A DNA stretch of 10,821 bases from Asterionellopsis glacialis (Eukaryota; Bacillariophyta; Plagiogrammaphyceae; Rhaphoneidales; Asterionellopsidaceae). The stretch is from the NCBI GenBank assembly GCA_014885115.2, contig WKLE02003194.1:6286-17106 (forward strand). The letters are read 5' to 3'. The stretch's first letter is position 1; every line of letters begins with the position of its first letter. The position numbers and the translations under genes were made by a program. Below the pieces are notes generated by a model, which ran no database searches, was not told the DNA's origin, and saw nothing but the letters and a program-made list of their open reading frames with translations. Of this stretch, positions 7,498 through 10,821 are shown piece by piece.

Positions 7498-8283
7498 ATG
7501 CTGGGGTCTAACAAGTTTGGTAGGAGCAATAAACGTAACAAGAACAAACGTAACAAGGGAGATCCTGTCGGGACTGAGGCTGTGGCTATAGCAAATATAG
7601 AAGAGAATAGTCGAAATTTCAAATATCCAAAAGAAGGATTTGTAACACGAATTGAACATTCCCTACTTTACAATATGATTAGTGAGCCAAAGATATATCC
7701 AGAAGAAATTGTAAAAAATCAAATTGATGAGGAAGACTTTGCAAGTTATCTTCTTGTGGCATCACCTACACAACAACAGAAATTTTCATCATCATCATCA
7801 TCATCACTCAGTAGTAGACATGAACATGACGAACCAAGAATATCATATGCACAACTGAGTGCTATTTTAGCCTTGACAGCCGAAAAATTCCCACCGCCGG
7901 ACGAAAATAAGAAGGATGATACAAGTCAAAATATCCCCAAGGGAATTTGTAAGAAAGTACTTCAATGTGTTATTCGATATGCTGAGGAGCATAATCTTGA
8001 TCGCGAGGAAGAATTGGGAGAACTATTAGATCCAGTCAAGGTACATGTAGGAAAACGAAACGAAAAAGCGGCGTTGCATCAAATTTTACCATTTTATGTA
8101 GGCTATGCTGCATCCTTGGTCACAGCGAACCCACTCCCCATGTTGGTGGGGTTCGCAGCTATGAATGCCATGGGTGATAACGCCGAAGAAGCAGAAAATG
8201 TAAAAGCATTCGCATCAGAAACAAATCGAAGAGCAGACATAGAAAAAACATCCCTTCTAGATGAAACCGAAGATGATTTCTAA
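7498..8283 (+). CDS. Unrecognised 261-residue protein with hydrophobic segment
   Basis: A clean frame runs from ATG 7498 to TAA. I do not recognise the family. Visible parts, in order: a basic N-terminus containing NKRNK twice (a 12-base DNA repeat with period 15 at 7531-7557); a mixed region with FVTRIEHSLLYNMI; seven consecutive Ser at 97-103 encoded by seven TCA codons; a helical middle; then an acidic, charged helix (EEHNLDREEELGELL). A hydrophobic Gly/Ala-rich stretch follows at about 196-226 (ILPFYVGYAASLV, then a TANP turn, then MLVGFAAMNAMG), which could form one or two membrane-inserted helices. The end is acidic (LLDETEDDF). There is no N-terminal signal peptide. The gene converges with the secreted repeat protein downstream, with 366 bases between their stops. 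Length and composition make coding likely; localisation to an internal membrane is inference. Confidence 0.7.
   Translation: MLGSNKFGRSNKRNKNKRNKGDPVGTEAVAIANIEENSRNFKYPKEGFVTRIEHSLLYNMISEPKIYPEEIVKNQIDEEDFASYLLVASPTQQQKFSSSSSSSLSSRHEHDEPRISYAQLSAILALTAEKFPPPDENKKDDTSQNIPKGICKKVLQCVIRYAEEHNLDREEELGELLDPVKVHVGKRNEKAALHQILPFYVGYAASLVTANPLPMLVGFAAMNAMGDNAEEAENVKAFASETNRRADIEKTSLLDETEDDF
7786..7806 (+). repeat. (TCA)7 microsatellite coding poly-Ser
   Basis: Seven uninterrupted TCA triplets in frame encode Ser 97-103 of the unrecognised 261-residue protein. Such a tract is prone to length change by slippage, in whole codons, so variants would keep the frame. Confidence 0.85.
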
Positions 8284-8649
8284 AATAATTTTTATCTTTG
8301 GGTAAAAGAGAGAGAGTATTCTTGTAATCCCCCCTTTTGAGAGACGTGAATCGATACAAAGTTCCAATCTTAAAGTTCATTTTCAATTTCTGCCCCGTGT
8401 ATGCATTTGTTTTGTTTTCAAACAACTTCTAGTGCAACCATGTTACTGGTACAATGTATGACAGAATCCAATATGAGAAACTATTGAACCTCTTGTTGAA
8501 GAGCACTAACTTATGTGCTTTTCCCTCGTCTTACCTTTCAACGTTAAATATTTGATCCAGACAAGTTTCAGTATGTGTGCTACTAGACTAACGCAAATGA
8601 CCCCCATAGTACACACCCGTTGCCTGCCAAATGTATCGCTAATGAAAGC
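8284..8649. other. Shared 3' region of two convergent genes
   Basis: This 366-base stretch separates the stops of the plus-strand gene (7498-8283) and the minus-strand gene (8650-10683). It should contain both 3' UTRs and polyadenylation sites. It has short AG-repeat (near 8308-8316) and C-run features, but no gene, RNA or strong hairpin that I can support. Confidence 0.5.
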
Positions 8650-10683
8650 TTAAAGAAAGTCACATTGTGTCACAGGCCCTTTATCTCGAAATCCATTGTG
8701 CCGTCTACAAATTCCTTGACAACAATTTTGTGCAGTAATACTACAACCCAGGCCGTGCAAAGCTATACATGATTCAATGTTTTCTTCGGATACTGCTTCA
8801 TCTGTGTTGGTTTCTTGTTCCGGTGAATGTCTTGTGCGCCCTCTTTGAACGCAAAGTGTTAGGCCATACTCAACAACACACACCCCATCCCCACAACAAT
8901 TCTGACTATTCAAGCCACACCCGTAGGCATGCATGTCTACACAATGGATCTGACCAGTACTGCTGCTGCTGCTGCGAGTACTGGCCTGAAAATCAACATT
9001 CATATCAGCAGCTAGTATACCGTTACGAGAATCTGTTGGATAGAGACTCGGGCTATCGGAAATCCCATTTGATGGAAACTGACTTGGACTGCCAGGGGGC
9101 ATCAAATCACTACTTTCCTTAGATGGTGATCTACTTGGTTTTAAACTCAAAGTTGGTATCATTGTTGGTGTTGGTGTAGTTTTACTTCCAGTAGGTGCAC
9201 GCAGACTAGGCTTCGAACTCGATGAAGGAGCAAAACTTACTTCGACTGCATTTGCCTGGGTAAGACTCGGGAGTACACCCGTTGGATGGTTGCTTTGTCC
9301 CAGTGTTGGAGTTAAGCTCTCATCTATCGATGGTAATCCACTTGGTTTTGATGACGGAAATGAAGGGTGTCTCTTCAACTCAAGACTGCTTGGTCTCAAA
9401 GTTGGAGTTGCACTCTTATCTATTAATGGTAATCCACTTGGCTGGGGGTAAGCCGTTGGAAATGAAGAAAGTTCTCTTGTCAACTCAAGACTGCTTGGTC
9501 TCAAAGTTGGAGTTGCACTCTTATCTATTAATGGTAATCCACTTGGCTGGGGGTAAGACGTTGGAAATGAAGAAAGTTCTCTTGTCAACTCAAGACTGCT
9601 TGGTCTGAAAGTTGGAGTTGAACTCTTATCTATTGACGGTAATCCACTTGGCTGGAAGTAAGACGTTGGAAATGAAGAAGGTGTTGTCGTCAACTCAAGA
9701 CTGCTTGGTCTGAAAGTTGGAGTTGAACTCTTATCTATAGACGGTAATCCACTTGTTTGGGGATAAGACGTTGGAAATGAAGAAGGTACTGTCGTCAACT
9801 CAGGACCACTTAGTCCAAAAGTTGGAGTTGAACTCTTATCTATAGGTGGTAATCCACTTGGTTGGAAGGAAGACGACGGAAGTGAAGATGGTTCTATCGT
9901 CAGCTCAAGACACACAGTTATACCTAGTTCTTCGCACTTTTGGCAAACCCCTATGCAACAATTCTGTAATTCCATATCGCAGCCTAATGTATTTAATTTC
10001 ACGCAATTATCAGGTGATGACTGAAGCTCTGAGTTTCCGGAAGTGATCGTGTCTGTATCAATAGGATCATTCCTTGGACCAGGATCAATAAGTGTTTGAG
10101 GAAGAACTGGTGGAGCCGAAGGGTGACTGCTGGATTCGACATCGTTTGCATCGTCTGACATACTTGGGCTTACCGTGGGAAATCGAGTTCTTTCAGTTTT
10201 CGAAATATCTGTGTGGCTTGAGAATTGCGATGGAGACATACTGGGCTCTTTAGATTGTAAGATGCTTGGTATAGCACTAGGTAATTCAGAAAGATCACTA
10301 ACAGGAGTTGTCGTCTCTAGCGTGTCGCTTTCAATGGTAGATATGTTTTGGGTATTTATTGATGAAAAGTCATTTGTAGGCACCTCCTTGGTATTTATGG
10401 TATCGTTTGTATGATTGCTTTGTGTACTTTGATGTGAAAATACCGCTTCTATTTGTTCATCCATAGTTTCCAGTGTCTCTGAGAGTGGAGACTTGCTGGT
10501 CCGTTTCCCAGACTTTTTAGGCTTTGATTGGGTCTGTTGTTCATCTTCATTCTTGAGCGCGTCATCATCTTTTCCTACTCGTCTTTGCACCCCTCTTAAC
10601 AAGGTGCTTGTGTCTGCTATAGAAAAATCCAAGAAGACCGTAAGAATTAAAAAAATATTAATGTAACGCGAAATAATGATCAT
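8650..10683 (-). CDS. Secreted Pro/Ser/Thr-rich repeat protein, three Cys modules
   Basis: The 677-residue frame starts at ATG 10683. Residues 1-23 form a classical signal peptide (hydrophobic IFLILTVFLDF, likely cut after SIA23); the next residue is not Phe, so plastid import by the diatom ASAFAP-type signal is unlikely. Residues 24-75 are Lys/Arg/Asp/Glu/Ser-rich. Residues 80-225 are Ser/Thr-rich with N-glycosylation sequons at N90, N93 and N113. A Cys module lies at 227-258. Six repeats with the core SGLP.ID.S.TPT start at 276, 311, 346, 381, 416 and 448 (period 35, last 32). A further Pro/Ser linker leads to two more Cys modules at 581-611 and 639-674, ending the protein. Each module reads C-x7-C-x6-CC-x3/4-C-x(n)-C with a conserved GC and QNCC; the first has one extra Cys (C250). 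No membrane anchor is seen at the end. It is probably a heavily O-glycosylated wall, frustule-associated or adhesive protein. That role rests on general resemblance to diatom wall proteins, not on a recognised family. Confidence 0.85.
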   Translation of the reverse strand: MIIISRYINIFLILTVFLDFSIADTSTLLRGVQRRVGKDDDALKNEDEQQTQSKPKKSGKRTSKSPLSETLETMDEQIEAVFSHQSTQSNHTNDTINTKEVPTNDFSSINTQNISTIESDTLETTTPVSDLSELPSAIPSILQSKEPSMSPSQFSSHTDISKTERTRFPTVSPSMSDDANDVESSSHPSAPPVLPQTLIDPGPRNDPIDTDTITSGNSELQSSPDNCVKLNTLGCDMELQNCCIGVCQKCEELGITVCLELTIEPSSLPSSSFQPSGLPPIDKSSTPTFGLSGPELTTVPSSFPTSYPQTSGLPSIDKSSTPTFRPSSLELTTTPSSFPTSYFQPSGLPSIDKSSTPTFRPSSLELTRELSSFPTSYPQPSGLPLIDKSATPTLRPSSLELTRELSSFPTAYPQPSGLPLIDKSATPTLRPSSLELKRHPSFPSSKPSGLPSIDESLTPTLGQSNHPTGVLPSLTQANAVEVSFAPSSSSKPSLRAPTGSKTTPTPTMIPTLSLKPSRSPSKESSDLMPPGSPSQFPSNGISDSPSLYPTDSRNGILAADMNVDFQASTRSSSSSTGQIHCVDMHAYGCGLNSQNCCGDGVCVVEYGLTLCVQRGRTRHSPEQETNTDEAVSEENIESCIALHGLGCSITAQNCCQGICRRHNGFRDKGPVTQCDFL
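8954..8984. repeat. GCT triplet tract inside an 8-bp inverted repeat
   Basis: CCAGTACT (8954-8961) and AGTACTGG (8977-8984) are exact reverse complements flanking GCTGCTGCTGCTGCG. On the coding (minus) strand the triplets give a run of five Ser (571-575) just before the second cysteine module. Confidence 0.6.
9323..9910 (-). repeat. 105-bp tandem repeat array in the secreted protein gene
   Basis: The landmark GGTAATCCACTT starts at 9332, 9428, 9533, 9638, 9743 and 9848, giving spacings of 96, 105, 105, 105 and 105 bases (35 residues; 32 in the shortened unit). Units at the low-coordinate side are almost identical: 9375-9452 and 9480-9557 match over 78 bases. The high-coordinate units, nearer the protein N-terminus, have diverged more. 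Unit number probably varies between alleles. Confidence 0.9.
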
Positions 10684-10821
10684 AGTGGAGGCCTTCTTTT
10701 GCTTTTGACAATCATTGACAGGTGGATGAAAGAGTTGCGAAATTGTTGTGGCCTTATCGTGTCCCGGTAGTTCACGAAAGACTGTGTCTTAATATGATTT
10801 GACAATGAGACCACAGTAGTA
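10684..10821 (-). promoter_or_regulatory. Upstream region of the secreted protein gene
   Basis: These 138 bases precede the minus-strand ATG at 10683 and should hold its 5' leader and core promoter. No clear TATA box is visible; an AT stretch near 10788-10798 is the best candidate. TTGACA/TGTCAA-like words recur near 10706, 10717 and 10800, without proof of function. Confidence 0.3.

Noticed and set aside
9282..9910. CRISPR-like regularly spaced repeats
   Set aside because: The units are contiguous 105-bp coding repeats in frame, with no unique spacers, inside a eukaryotic secreted protein gene.
8769..10414. Plus-strand frames opposite the secreted repeat protein
   Set aside because: They are antisense shadows; the repetitive ones (e.g. 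9282-9608) simply mirror the 105-bp repeats.

Overview
The window looks like a piece of nuclear genome from a eukaryotic alga, most likely a diatom or another stramenopile. Genes are separate, intron-poor and on both strands, without Shine-Dalgarno sites or operons. Base composition is AT-rich and gene 1 has CCAAT and TATA boxes. The last gene is a secreted Pro/Ser/Thr-rich protein with PSxxPS-like repeats, a style frequent in diatom cell-surface proteins. The organism call is inference; no rRNA, tRNA or organelle marker is present.

Layout from left to right: (1) 1-609 is upstream sequence with two related palindromic elements and a CCAAT/TATA pair. (2) 610-3504 (+) is one intact 964-residue gene with a CCCH-like Cys/His cluster, a canonical-looking F-box and a basic tail. 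(3) 3622-4682 (-) holds a tandem duplication: an intact 159-residue gene with a very basic N-terminus (4203-4682) and, just downstream in its own reading direction, a frameshifted copy lacking the N-terminal part (3672-4060). (4) 4883-5167 (-) is a possible short secreted or membrane-anchored protein. (5) 5168-7497 is a long, mostly non-coding AT-rich stretch with several small inverted repeats. (6) 7498-8283 (+) encodes an unrecognised 261-residue protein with a basic start, a poly-Ser tract, a hydrophobic Gly/Ala-rich segment and an acidic end. (7) 8650-10683 (-) encodes a 677-residue secreted protein: signal peptide, Ser/Thr/Pro-rich stalk, six 35-residue-type tandem repeats, and three six-cysteine modules spaced like a cystine knot. 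It converges on the preceding gene over a 366-bp shared 3' region.

The genes do not form an obvious pathway. The most interesting object is the secreted repeat protein with three matching cysteine modules. The F-box plus CCCH-like architecture and the duplicated small basic gene come next. Functions beyond domain-level statements are not supported by what can be seen here.
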